The notes beneath the pieces are model-generated. The model made no database searches and was not told the origin of the DNA. It worked only from the letters and a program-made list of their open reading frames with translations. A stretch of 64,000 bases of DNA from Amphibalanus amphitrite (lineage: Eukaryota; Arthropoda; Thecostraca; Balanomorpha; Balanidae), in the NCBI RefSeq assembly GCF_019059575.1, contig NW_024881522.1, positions 1,089,001 to 1,153,000 of the forward strand, in the 5' to 3' direction. The position numbers and the translations under genes are program-made. Shown piece after piece: positions 28,401 to 40,689 of the stretch. The number at the start of each line of letters is the position of its first letter. The first letter of the stretch is position 1.

Positions 28401-31400
28401 CCATCATGGCAAGTTCAAAACACGCATAACGCAGAACCAGGGCGGAAACGCAGGAGCACTTCAGTCTTTCATGATTCATGTCCTGATAACGTGCAGTGGC
28501 GAGGTTACAACGCAATGTCTCAATACCACGTTTTCTGCAATGAGAACTCTCGAGACGTTTTATGTAAGCCCATATTAGATGTGCTGCGAGTAGCAAAGCC
28601 TAAGTATAATTAATTGTTCACTTGCCGTTTTGTCATTGATAGTATCATAGATAGTATCTACTATCTGCACTTATTGCGTATGAGCACGCGGTTAGACGCA
28701 CTCAGACGCGCATTGTTCCTGTACGCTGGGTGTTACATCCGTCACGGAACGTAGCCAAGTGTCACGCGCCGGCCTCCAATCGAGCCGTGACGCGTTACGG
28801 AAATTAGCCCCCGGGTCACGCCGCGCGCCGGGGAGCCCGCCGGCGTCACGTGACGGCCCGTGCACACCGTGACGCGCTACCGTCATGAAATTGTCGTGAC
28901 AATGCCATGGCCGACGGCGGCTCAGACACGAGGCGGAACCCGACCGTCCAGGAGTCCTGACCTTGCCACGGGCGGACACCGGAGCTCGTGTAATGCTGTC
29001 CCGATCGGCGGCAAAAACTTGCCTGGCCACCTCAGCTGAGATGTCCCGACTTTTTGTGGTTTTCGAGCAAGGTCAGCTGGCAGTTATGAGCGGTACCCAT
29101 GAGAGGTAAACCGGAGATTGAGTTCTTGTCACTATTATTTTGTTTATAGCTGTGTTTGTCGAGTGCACGTGCTCATATATGTCCGTATGGAAGGTGAAAA
29201 TGACTATTTCCACCAACAATATGAAGGGATTGAGTCCAAGAATCCGACCCTCAGGGACCACTGCTGGATTGAAGGTGGTCGGCGCCTAAAACCCGGTTAT
29301 GCAAGTAAATGTCATGCTTAGTGATTAATTTCGATCACATCCTTACATCTCTCCCTAGTCCCTACTTAACGGTACATCGATCTTGGCTACCTTTCATTTG
29401 TCAAGGGCAATAAGGCCGGATCAAACAACGTCAGGCACTTAGTCGCGATTCGTGGCACTCGTGTGATAGGTATATTTTGTCAAGACGTTTAGTTATGTCG
29501 GTATGGTAATGATGTCTTATAAGTTGAATTAATACGCGGTCGTTGTGACATTGCCAATTTTGCTGTCTGATAGATCGTGAGGCAGCAGTAGCTTCAGCAA
29601 GGAGGCTTACTGTGAAGCGTACATGATCGAACAGGAAAAAGTTCTCGGGATTGAAGTTCGCCATTGTCTTACACCATGTAAACACCAAATAACAGCCGCC
29701 TTCTTAACATGATACTTGCTTAGTATCAAAGCATTGCATGTGACCGACCCATTGCCCTACCTAGCAACGATATCATTTAGTGGAAATGTTAAACTGATTG
29801 CTACAGATTTTCTGATAGATGCTTGCTTCCCTCGCATCTGGGTTCTTGCCATCATGCTAAAGTTCAAGTAATCGGAAGCTATCAACGCTATCAGCAATGA
29901 CCTGCATTTATGGGCATCGAATGATTTAAACGGTCGTTTGGTCTCGTGACGACGCTGCGGCAGGCACTCACCCCGAGCAGATTTCCGTCAATGAACACCT
30001 GTGGCGGGGTGACGCGGTCGGCGCCGAGCCGCCGCTGCAGCTCCTGCTGGTGGTCCACGCTGAGGAACAGGTCGCGCTCCTCGAACTCGGCCATCAATTG
30101 ACGGAGGATCTGCCGCACGCGCTGACACTGCTGGTAGGTGGGCCGCACGATACCCATTGAGGTGACGTAGACCACCAGCCGGCCCTGTTCGCGAACCTTC
30201 AGCGCCTGGGGGCAGTCACAGGGGAACGGTGGTGTCAAAAAGGGGTCCTGGGGGTTGATGCTATGAAACGTTTTGTAAAGTAATATCTGCGTTTTATTCG
30301 GTTGAGTCGTGTCTTCTGGGTGGGAATATATGTTTCATATCCACATGACCGTACACACTTTCCATGTAGAAGAAAACATCGCTCTATTCAAGTTTCTCGT
30401 TTCCCTAAAGTACAATACGAAATAAATAATAAAGCTTCCGATGTCCACACGCATGGTGGGTCGCAGATGGCCAATTACCTTAGAAACATTAGTTACGCTC
30501 CAATTCGTCAAAAGCATGTTGATGATGGAGGCTAGAGCTTCAGCCTTCATTTCCTCTTATAAAAACAGATAACGTTTAAAGATTATTCAATAAATTGAGG
30601 AAAACAAGAAAGAGTAGAGGATTCAACTAGAAGTGATACTTAACAAACAAGTAAAACTTAAAACTAAGATCAGTAACTTTACTGCTAGGTACACTACGTA
30701 TTGACAAATAAATTAAACAAACGGTATTCGTCAGATAACGTTCGAACGTAGGCAAAGGCCGTAGGTAGTAGGAATATATTTGAGAGAAAATGCTGATGTC
30801 TGGATTCGGAGGATAAGCCTGACATTATCATTAAATCACAAAACATCCGTCAATCCTGGCCATCAAGCCTCACTATTAGCTGATGCTCGAAGGTCCGTGG
30901 CTCCAGTACCGACTCTCATGCCGACACCAGTGGCCCCTCCTAAATGAAATTTGGTCGACAGTGAAAGCTATCTGCCGGCAGTGAAAGTTATTTTGTATTT
31001 TATGTGCCGTCGCGCTTCCCTGAACTCACTTCAGGATGATGTAAAATTTTACATCATAGGTCTATAACCGGCATGGTAGCGACACCATCCATTTTAAAGA
31101 CAAAAATCAGAGAGCTCTGATTTTTGAGTTCTGATTTATATTTCATAGCTCTATGAAATATTTTCCGATTTCGAACATTGTGTAATCCGAGGAGCAGACA
31201 CCTTCACCTTTATCGCACCCCCCCCCCCATGGCCTGTGCACGAATTTCACGCATGAACGCATCTTACTTTCTTGTGGAATTCATGAATGTCAAGTGCCAA
31301 CCACATCACACAATCTCGTATCATCAACTCTCGAGTGTCGACATTGGACTGCCGCACCTTCACTGCGCAGCCGTCGCGTTCCCTAGCAACAGACTGCGGC

Positions 31401-34400
31401 CGCTAACTCTCGGGGCGGTGACCCTTGCTGTCAGTCTGACAGGTCAGTCAGCTGACTGACCGGGGTCTGTCACGAATCTCCTCCTGCAAGGTCACTTGGA
31501 ACGGGTGGCCGGGCCAGGAGCGATCGCTCAGGAGAATTCTCGACCGGGACGTGCTCGGCGTACCAGAGAGGTGAGGTCACTGACGGACGCCGCCTGAAGA
31601 GCGGTGAACGGTGGACAGGGGGGGGGGGCGATGGACGGTGGACGGTGGGAGGTGAAGGTGGTGGACGGAAGCGGTGGACGGCGAGCGGTGGACGGGGGGG
31701 GGGCGATGGACGGTGGACGGTAAATGAACGGTGAATGGTTGGTGATGGGTGATGGGCAGCAGTTGGTAACTGGTGAGTGGTGAGAGACTTGGCTGGTGTA
31801 AGCATGAGATATCAATAAATATACAATGCATGCGTATGCAGAGAGGTATCGTGTAGGGTCTTGAGTCAACCTTCGTCTTTTGCTCTGCTCAAGTCTGGCC
31901 TCGACAGTGATACTGCTCGGAGTAGCGAGGGTAACGCACCCAAGCTCTTATAATTTACATAACCCATGCTCAATGCACGATTGAACACTCCCAGCCACAT
32001 ATACTCTAAAGTCACACGTTGCACAACATCCATGGCTAAATGTGGTCAGCACCAGAGCTCCACGCTCACACGTTCAAATCGGAGAAATAAAATTACGAGC
32101 CAGCGGAGCAGAAGATTGGCCCGTCCGCGCGCCTTGACTTGTGGTGTTGAGATCGGTTGCGCAACATCGCTCCAGGCCTTCACCCAAATAGTTGGGCGCC
32201 AACCGTGAGCTGTCAACTGAGGACCGTGAACGATCGGTGCCGCATTCCATGTAATTTTCGTTTGGTGTCAGAAAACGACACCGGGCGCGTACTCCGTCCA
32301 GGTTTTACTGTGGCCGCTCCGTCCACTCAATATACCCTGGCTCCGTCCCACTGCCTGGATCAAGTGCCGAAGTCCCAGAGGAGGTGAGAAAATTCACTTC
32401 AAACCGGGTACCTCCGGGTCCAACATCCCCAAGCGTGAAAGCTGGTCCGGGAAATTGATCCCGTGGATAAGTTTCGTGCTATTATCTTTATTCTTGACAT
32501 TAGTTACGCCTGATGAACACTTGATTCCAGATCCGGACACACAGTAAAAACCGGTCTTTGTTGTGTTTGGAGGACACCACTACTCGTCACAGAGCGACGA
32601 TAATCGATTGATTCTCACTTTCCATCCGTTATGCCGACCAAAAATAGTCTTTTGTGCGCGGGCGGCAGTCGGAGAATCATTCCTTACTATTTTGACCAAA
32701 AAAGGCCCGGCGCCCCGCCTGGACGCATTTGTTAGCTCTCTCGGGACGCCACAGGTTTGATTCATCATCTCTCGGGTCGGCTATCTATCGGTTTTCATCT
32801 CGCTCCATCACCTCCCATCCGACCCCCGCGGCCAGCCACCGGCTCTTCACCTCTTCTTCCTTCTGCGCCGTTTTTCGGCAGCAAAGAAGCGCGACAAACC
32901 AACCGGAGAGAGAGCGGAGTGATTTGGCACAAAAGCGGCGCAGCTTCGGCTCGGCCGTGTGCAGAGACAAGGGCGGCTCAAGGTGAGCCTATGACGTCAC
33001 AGGTCCCGTGACCGGTGGCCGGTCCGGCGGCGGTCCGAGCTTCGGTAGCGGACCGGCCGCCGTCCGTCCCGACAGGGTCCTGGTCCGCAGACCAGACGGA
33101 GAATTACAACACACTTTCTACTGGGTGGAGTTGGCCCCGAGCTTGTTTTAGCGTATCGTGGTTGAGAACATGTTAGAAACTAGGAAGTAAACAGCAGCAC
33201 AAGATTATTCAGCTTTGTGGTTTCTGAATAAGCAGGTTGTGAGTTTTATCAAATTAGGCACAATTTTGCAGCTTTCCCTCGCTCGGACGGCACCCGTTCT
33301 GCCCCTGGGGAGAGATTAGGAGGATGCTTGTTTCTCGAGCACAGGTCATGACCGCAATATAGGCTGCCCAGTCGGGGGCCACACAAGCCCTAGTTAGGGC
33401 CGCTCCAGCGTCTGCAAACGCTTAGAAAACCAAGATAAAGTCCCACTCGACACCTTCATGGTCAGCCCAGTATGTCATGCGTGTGTAACACGCTAAGGAT
33501 AGCGCGCCCCGTCCATTATCGAATCGCCTGTCAAGTAAACGTCAGGCTGCTAATGACCTATCTACGCCTCGTTGGTATGTCACGGGCTAAAAACTCTGCC
33601 ACGAGCACCGCCGCGACTCCGCCCCGGTAGTCATGGGATCATGATCGTCACATCGCGTCACCCGGGGTCGTCACGTCACGGCTCCCGGCAGAAGTCACGG
33701 TCACGGGGGCCAGCCGGCGTCACGGAGCTGCCTATCTGAGCCGCCGGCTCGGCACGGTGCCCGGGAGCCGAGACCGCATGCCTCAGGGCAACCGCAGGTC
33801 ATGGCCCGCCCGGAACGGCGCATCGCGACTCGCGCTACCACTGCGACTATCACAGAGTCGCGTCATAGGAGCGAGATCTTACACACTTCATGAGCTGCAT
33901 TCCAAGATACGGTATTTACAGCATTGGGCCCAGGTGCATAAAGATAGAACTCGAGTTGGAGACGAGCATTGGCGTAGTATTTACTGGAGAAACTTCTGTG
34001 ATCACTGGGGCATTCCACGATAGATCGTAACCAGGCCCGTCACCCTCATCTCTCAGATTTTGATGAAAATCGGTCCTAGAGGTAATCATAGGCTCCAAAG
34101 ACGCCTGGCAAAATATCAGACTTCTCAGATCAAAACTTTTTGAGTTATATTGCATAACATTTTTTAACTTCGGTATGTAACGGTGAGTTTGATGGCCTAT
34201 AACTCAAGAACGGGTTAAGCAACCAACAAAAAGTAAACAACACTAAGCTTGCGATGAATCAACAATTAATATTACTATTTAAAAATTCCAAAGAAAAAAT
34301 TTCATTGTTGAGCAAAAACCTTAATATTTTTTCATTTGCCTCTAATGACTTTTGGGACCAAAATTTTTCACATTTTTATTTTTTCAAAATAATCTTCATG

Positions 34401-37400
34401 TCATTGCAAATCGACATGCAAAAAATTAGAAAGGTGTTCTTTCTATAAGTTCCTCATTTTCCTCAAACAAAATGGGTTTCGGAGGGGTTGATACGACCCC
34501 AGCACGCCGTTTCGCTTCTAATAGAGCTAGAGCCTCGCAGAAAAAACGAGTGTGTGTGCCGTTACAAGTCGCAGCGATTGGTACCCGATTTTAAGGTCTC
34601 AGGTTAACCGGTAGCGTCTGAGGCCAGGTCACGTGACTGAAGTTACGGGTTCGGTTTTTAGTAAATAACTTCGCAAAAAATGGCCGCAGAGCCGCGATTT
34701 TGGCATCATTGTGTTCGCCTAGCTCAGGTGCATCGAATGGTATACTTTTTGCTAGGGTGAGGTCAACTTAAGTAGTTGACCTCGGGTCAAGGTCACGTCA
34801 GAGCCCCTCAGGTCACGAAGCTGGGCAAAGGGTATCATATGGCATATCATTCGATTCGGAAGGTCTTCCCGAGTCCATTGGTGGCTTTCCCGACTCTCTA
34901 GCTCCATTTGATCGGGAGTTATTGACGAAAAACTCGTACGACCCTAGTGACGTCATAAATGACGTCACGCAAGGTTAACAATGCAAAAGTAAAGCATTGG
35001 ACTTTGCAAGGAGTGCATGAAATCACGATACCATGTACGTGGGATAGTTTTAGATCATTCTCGGTGCCAAAATAACAGTTTTTATATTTCCCCATTGATT
35101 TATAACAGTGATGTCACGTGACCGACCTGACCTCATGTAACCTTGAAAAAATTCCCAGATATACAAGTTGTGAGACCTCTGGAGGACACCATGTATGCGT
35201 CCTGTAACTTTCATCTCGGACAGCTATGGTCATTGGCGTCCAAAACAATGTCAGAACCAAACAGCCTTTTTCACCCTCGCGCTTATAGGAAAGAGGGTTG
35301 AATGAACCCTCTTTCCACTTTTTTCAGATGACTCAGACTTGAATTGAAATTTCAGTAACCCGTGATGTCACTAGGCAGCTTTACCACGCCATTTGTAAGC
35401 TCCCCTCCTGAAATCACTATTCGAAACCGTTATCGTGACGTAAAATAAATACATTTATAGAAAGAACACCTTCCTAATTTTTTGCATACTTCTTAACAAC
35501 GAGCCAAATATTTTTTTAAAGAAATAAAAATTCAAAAAAAATTGGTCCCAAAGTCCAAAAAATACAAATGAAAGAAAACTCGATATGTCATATATCAAAA
35601 AAGCGTATTTTTCGAAATTTCAAAAATACATATTAATCTCTGTTTCATTGCAAGTTCAATGTTATATGTATAACATTTGGCATTTGAATAATCCGTCTTA
35701 GAGTTACAGCCCGCCAAACTTAGCGCTGCAAAGCAAGATCCAAAAAATGTTACACACCATAACTCAAAAAATACTTATCTGATAAGCCTGAAATTGTTAC
35801 AGGTGGATTCAGAGCCCCTGATTACCCCTGAGACCAATTCTCGTCAAATTTCGAGAGATGAGGGTGTCAAATTGGAAAAAAGTGGTACGATCTATCGTGG
35901 AATGCCCCCACTATCCGGAACGTTTGGGCCCTTATTGTCATTTTTAGATCAGGGCACCGACTGGTAGAGTGCCGCTTATGTCTGTGTCTATCAACGCCAC
36001 CGCAAGCTCTAGTGAACAGAAGCACCGTGCTTGTTTTTCCTCACTGATCGCACCGATGCCTGGCTGATCACATTTTCACGACAAATGAAATGCATAGATA
36101 CTCATGCTCGTTTGAAAGTATAAATGAAAGCTCATAGCGATTTCCTTATTATAGACATGCGACGCCAGGCGTCAATGTGTCATTCGTAATCAGCTATGAT
36201 ATCAGATAGATAATATCTAGGTTTTTATCGGCAACCACCCCAACAGCTTTCCCAAATATCGATGCTGTCATCAGATATGTGCAACTTTCCCGTTTGGATC
36301 GGTAATGCGCCGCGCGCACACAGCTATTAAGCTCCAAGTGCACAGCAAATACGCTCACTAATGGCCTCCCCAGTACGACCTGACCCCGGCCAGTTCTTAT
36401 TACCACCTGCCCCGCCCGTCGCCGACAGGGCCTTGGGTGTGGCCGCGCCAGGGAAAGCTCGAAATCGGGCACAAACAGCTTCTTATGGCACCGGCCCTGC
36501 GCGGCAGCGACTCGACTCTGGTTCTCCACGCTCGGCTGGCGCGGCCCCCGTCACGTGACCGGGCGGCGCGGCCAGGCGACAGGTCACGTGATCGGCTCGG
36601 ATCCGGCTGGGTTTTCTCTGTGGGTCAGCCTTGTCGCCAGCGCCGGTGCAGCCGGCCGGCCGGTCATGATTTCCAGCCGAGGTGAATGATCGACCTCGTC
36701 CGGGGGGGGGGGGGCAGACACCGCGCGTGCACCGACACTCGATTGTTGCGCGTGGCGCAGTTAAAGGGACCCTCCCACCTTAACATTAGTTTTGAGTTGA
36801 GATAGCCAAGTTTGCGGCCAGGCTCAGAAACCACCATTTATCCTGGTCACAACCCCCGCAGCTTTATGGTGTTCAAGAAATTTCTTCCCTTTACTTGCAG
36901 GGTGGGACCAGCGTGGTCCCTATCTCTTAACCATTACGGGAATCTGATGACGTCATCAGGCTTTCGAACGTCCGTTAAATGTTTGACTAAAACGTTTTGT
37001 AGCACGCGGTGGTATATGCTGCTTTGCGCGCAACAAATGCCGCACTTTCAAATAAAGTCGCTAGGAACAGCGGAGATCCCAAAAAGTAAACAAAAGTAAA
37101 AGTCTAATATCTTGAAAACCGGTGAATATTTTTCGATGAAATTTGGTAGATATTCGTTTTTGCTCTTTCTGAACCGAGCGACATCACTTTCATGCCAATT
37201 GATTAACTTTTTTGAAGGTGGGAGGGTCCCTTTAACGTGGCGAGTAATTTGGGTTGGCGTCGTGGTGCAGTGATTGAAATAAGGTTAAGAAGCTGTTAGG
37301 CATTCGTGAGATTGAGATGGGATGAAAAGACGGCAGATAAAACGGCGCAGGAGTGGCACAGAGATGTCGAAGAGACAGCTGAGCGACGCATGAGACGCGA

Positions 37401-40400
37401 AAGATATAGGTAACAGAGATATGATATGAAGAGAAACAGCGGAAAGACAGCGGAGATATTGGGAGAGACAGCTCAGAGACAATGGAGATATGTGAAGACT
37501 GTTGATAGAGGCAGAGACACGACTGAGACGGCTGCACAGGCCGTGACAGCCGGGAGGGATAGGCACAGGAGACGCTCGGCATAAAGTGACTCATGACTGG
37601 GGCGCGAAATAACGGGACCGCTGGCGGCGGCTCGTCTGAAGAGGGGCTGCAGAGCGACTGGCGGTTTTTAGATCCATCGTGCAGGCAGGCTGGAGCCGAA
37701 TTTGTCACCACTTGGTACGGTTCACATGGAAACTGTCACTGGGCAACGAAGAGATGCTCTGTGCTAAATGGTAAAAACGCTAGGGATAACCAGACCAGAC
37801 CAGATAACCAGATAACCAGACGCTAAAGAGAGGGGGAGAGAAAGGGTGGTTTGTTGGCCTTGGTTTTTTGCAAGTTTGTGCTACCGCAACAATGTCTATT
37901 GTCTGAGTTAGTGTCATGTATTTTTAGTGGTAACGGTGCATCATGGGCACGATGAATCTTAGAACGGCTAGCCAGTTGACGAGATACTTTTGAAAGGACC
38001 TCATGTATTAAATGTTCTATGTACCGTACCTACACTTATTTTAGGTCGTTGATGTTAATTTATTGTACCTTCTGGCAGCTTAGATTTCGCTTTCAGCTAT
38101 CCCCAAATCGAGCTGTAATAGGGCTGGTCTGACCGTCTCCACTCGGTTGGGTAACTTCTGTGGAGGGGCGGAATTCAGCCAACTGTTGAAAGTGTCCACT
38201 GAACGGACACGCCCTGTCCCGTTTACCGGCCTCAGCTGGCCTCACACGACCACTGTCAGTGACCGCAGCCCTCCTACATATGTCTAGGAGCAAATAGCGA
38301 GCATCGAATCGGCTCAAACCGAGCTTTGAACGACGGTCGTCTCAGACGTTCAGCCACTGTTTTGACTTACTCAACCTCTACAGAGAGCATATTTGTTAGT
38401 TTGGCACAGTGATAATGACCCGCTGCATTAATGCAACCATTCGTATGGAATATCATGTTTGAACTTGGTCTAAAAGTCTAATTGGTAATAGCATACGATA
38501 CAGGTATGCGTATTTCGTTTGTCCGTATGAATACCACGTGCATATATGAATGAACTGTGCATGGCCATTAGCTTATTGATTAGACTAATTGCGATGACAC
38601 ATTATCAAGAAACTCGTATACCTATATAAAAAAAGAAATTGATCAAATGAACTTTGTGTTATCATTAGTACCTATCGATATGTGATGCTTACATCAACAT
38701 AATCCGCGAGGGCGTGACTAATGACTATTGACCGCTTATATATCTCTGAGCTTGTAATTATTTTTTACGTTTTAATGCTTTGAAGCACAACGAAGGAAGA
38801 ACTGAAACGAGCAAGCCATTAGCAAGGGTGTCATCTCGGTTGTTTGCTAGATTTTTACCTCGCACTTGATGGGCCAAAAGGGTCAGTTTGCTGGTTGTCC
38901 CATTACAGGCTTTTAAGTACGATGCGATCCTCCCCAAACCGAAGAGCTATGATTAAAAATCTTAAGAGGCTTCAAGTAAATGCATTCGGGCTTAGATGAA
39001 AAGCTTGGGTTAGTGTATTCCCACGTTAGAACGACACGATCCCCGAAGCCCCCACTGGCCACCTACCTTTGCGGTGGAGTTGTCCTGGAGGAAGGTAGCA
39101 ATCCCGGCGCGGACGCGGTCCTTGACGCCGCGCACCGTTCCGCGGCTGCTGTGGATGGGCGCTGCCGGCGCGAGGAAGTCCCGCACGCCGGCGAACCCGT
39201 CGGCCGATTCTCCCTGCTCTCCCCCCGGCGCAGCCTCGCGCAGGTGGAACTGGAAGCCGGGCTCGGGCAGCGGTGGCATGGCCGGCGCGCTGCACGGCCG
39301 GCGCTGCCGCTCGGCGAAGGTCCGCGTCTGCACGGGACTCGGCGGAGGAGGCACAGGGGCCGGGCTCTGCAGCTGACGGAGCGCGGCACGCGCTGTCGAT
39401 GGGTTTGTCGATGTGGAGTCCACGGAGGGTTCTGGAGATTCTGAGGGAGCTGGGGAGGGGCTAACAGGAGGCAGCGGAGCCGGTGGCTTTCGTGGAGATT
39501 TGGTCTTGCGTAGGGTTTGCTGAGATGGTATCACTCCCAATGACGGTGAAGTAGCTGAAGAGGTTTGTTGCTTTTCAAAAGAGCTGCCTGGTGACGCTGT
39601 TCCATTGGACTTCTGCGCCGACGCTGACTTCGAGTCTGGTTGAGATGGCGACAGGAAGACGGTGGATGTGCTTCCCTGAGTCGAGGCAGAAGCTGGAGGA
39701 GCTGGCGATGCTGTAGGCGAAGGAGACGATGTCGGTGACGTCTTGGAAGAAGATGATAACTTCTTCGCTGTCGTAGAGCCTACGGTAGTCGGCTGCTCGA
39801 GGGTGAGAAAGACTGTCGAAGAACCCACAGACGACGCACGAGAAGTGGTTGGTGAGGGCGAGTTCTGTTTCGAGGAGTTGTTATGTTTTGGCGTCGCAGA
39901 CACCTTGACCGTCTGAGACTGCTTCTGGTCACTGAGTGGAGATACCATGGCTTCAGAGACCTGGACCGGTGAGCTTGGCGCACTAGGCACCTTTCGGGCG
40001 CTCAGCTCAACCACAGACACGGCCTTCGGAGAAGCAGGGCTCGTTGAGACCACGTTCACCGCGCTCCTGTCCAGCCTCCGCTCTTGCACTGTCTCACCGT
40101 TCACAGAGATCACCTGACTCGTCGTTTTCTCCGCCGGCGCTGGAGTCCAGTTGATGGACACCGTCTGTGTTTTCGACGCCTTTCCACCGGCAGACCGAGA
40201 TTCGGACACGGTTCTGGCTCCGCTGCTCTTCTGAGTGGCTCCCGGAGAGATCGCGGCGCCGTCCGTCGAGCCGGCCCCGGGGCTGCGGCGGCCGATCCGC
40301 CTGGCTGGCGGTGAGCTGACCGCCGAGTCAGACGTGACCAGCGACTCCTGGCTGGCGTCGCTGGCGGAGTCGTCCATGCACACGCCCACGTCTGTCGAGC

Positions 40401-40689
40401 TGCCCTCGCTGTCCATGCCGAGCGAGCCACCGTCGGCCGAGTCAGCCGCCGCGCCGACTCCGCGCCGCTCGTACGGACCGAGACAGAAGCGGGCCGTACC
40501 GCGTGCCGGCAGCGGCGGCAGCACGCCGCCCGTCTTCTCCACAGACGTCGGCATCGTCGTCGGCGATGAGGGTGGCGGAGGTGCGCGAGGCTTGCGTCGG
40601 TCTGCACTCCACGGCACTGTCTGGACGAGTGGTGGCGACAGCGCGGCCGTCGGCGGCGCTGCCGGCGCCGCTCGCTTGTTCCGCACCAT
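25477..40689 (-). CDS. Glutaredoxin domain-containing cysteine-rich protein (GRXCR-like), 4 coding exons
   Basis: Exons from 5': 40689-39067, 30205-29972, 26320-26255, 25656-25477; all junctions phase 0, giving about 700 residues. The start ATG at 40689-40687 is in good context (GGAAATGG); the frame is open further upstream, where no ATG precedes it. Residues 1 to about 510 are Ser/Pro/Thr-rich and look disordered; then GTVRGVKDRVRAGIATF, the signature that precedes the domain in insect homologues. Exon 2 is the glutaredoxin fold (LVVYVTSMGIVRPTYQQC, QVFIDGNLLG) without a CxxC active site, so a redox role is doubtful. Exon 3 is GAEVVERLNETGELRRMLK. The last exon has four CxxC pairs (CGKC, CTSC, CGAC, CDLC) forming the zinc-ribbon end with GSKKSCHRNHFTEQW. 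Vertebrate GRXCR1/2 act in actin-rich hair bundles; function in arthropods is not inferred here. Confidence 0.9.
26815..27060. repeat. GC-rich stretch with a short internal duplication
   Basis: GCGCCGAGC followed by ATGCCCGAGGCGACGTGGCGC is repeated 39 bp later with small changes (26820-26851, 26859-26890). It lies in an intron of the GRXCR-like gene. Confidence 0.4.
27061..29971. other. Intron of the GRXCR-like gene
   Basis: No gene or defined repeat seen. 28740-28880 is CpG-rich with repeated GTCACG words. Confidence 0.4.
31036..31161. repeat. Three perfect hairpins in a row
   Basis: 31036-31057 is a 22 bp palindrome centred on AAAATTTT; 31101-31126 is a stem CAAAAATCAGAG with a two-base loop; 31138-31161 is a stem ATATTTCATAG with a CT loop. 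Confidence 0.8.
31610..31760. repeat. GGTGGACGG-type minisatellite with G runs
   Basis: Irregular repeats of GGACGGTGGACGG and related 6-9 bp words, including two runs of eight or more G. Confidence 0.75.
34007..35908 (+). mobile_element. Non-autonomous TIR element, 1.9 kb, copy 2 (4 bp TSD)
   Basis: Same element as 1167-3083 in the opposite orientation. Tips GGGGCATTCCACGATAGATC and inverted copy, flanked by CACT (34003-34006 and 35909-35912). Near identity with copy 1 over the whole length, including the inner GGTCA-rich module (about 34483-35405), suggests both spread recently as one unit. Confidence 0.88.
36360..36720. other. GC-rich intron segment
   Basis: CpG-rich sequence with GTCACGTGA words and a run of 12 G near 36701-36713. 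No gene supported. Confidence 0.35.
36765..37231. mobile_element. TTAA-flanked MITE (467 bp)
   Basis: TTAA at 36761-36764 and 37232-37235 flank perfect 17 bp inverted ends AGGGACCCTCCCACCTT. TTAA targets are used by piggyBac and Kolobok; the AGGG tip favours Kolobok, by family knowledge. No transposase. It lies in the large GRXCR-like intron. Confidence 0.85.
37236..39066. other. Intron of the GRXCR-like gene
   Basis: 37280-37600 is purine-rich with degenerate GAGACAG words. The rest is AT-rich without features I can name. Confidence 0.4.

Larger units (their letters stand above)
30206..34006. other. First part of the 8.9 kb GRXCR-like intron
   Basis: No coding sequence found. Contains the three palindromes at 31036-31161, a GGTGGACGG minisatellite near 31610-31740, and scattered poly-G/C runs. 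Confidence 0.4.
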
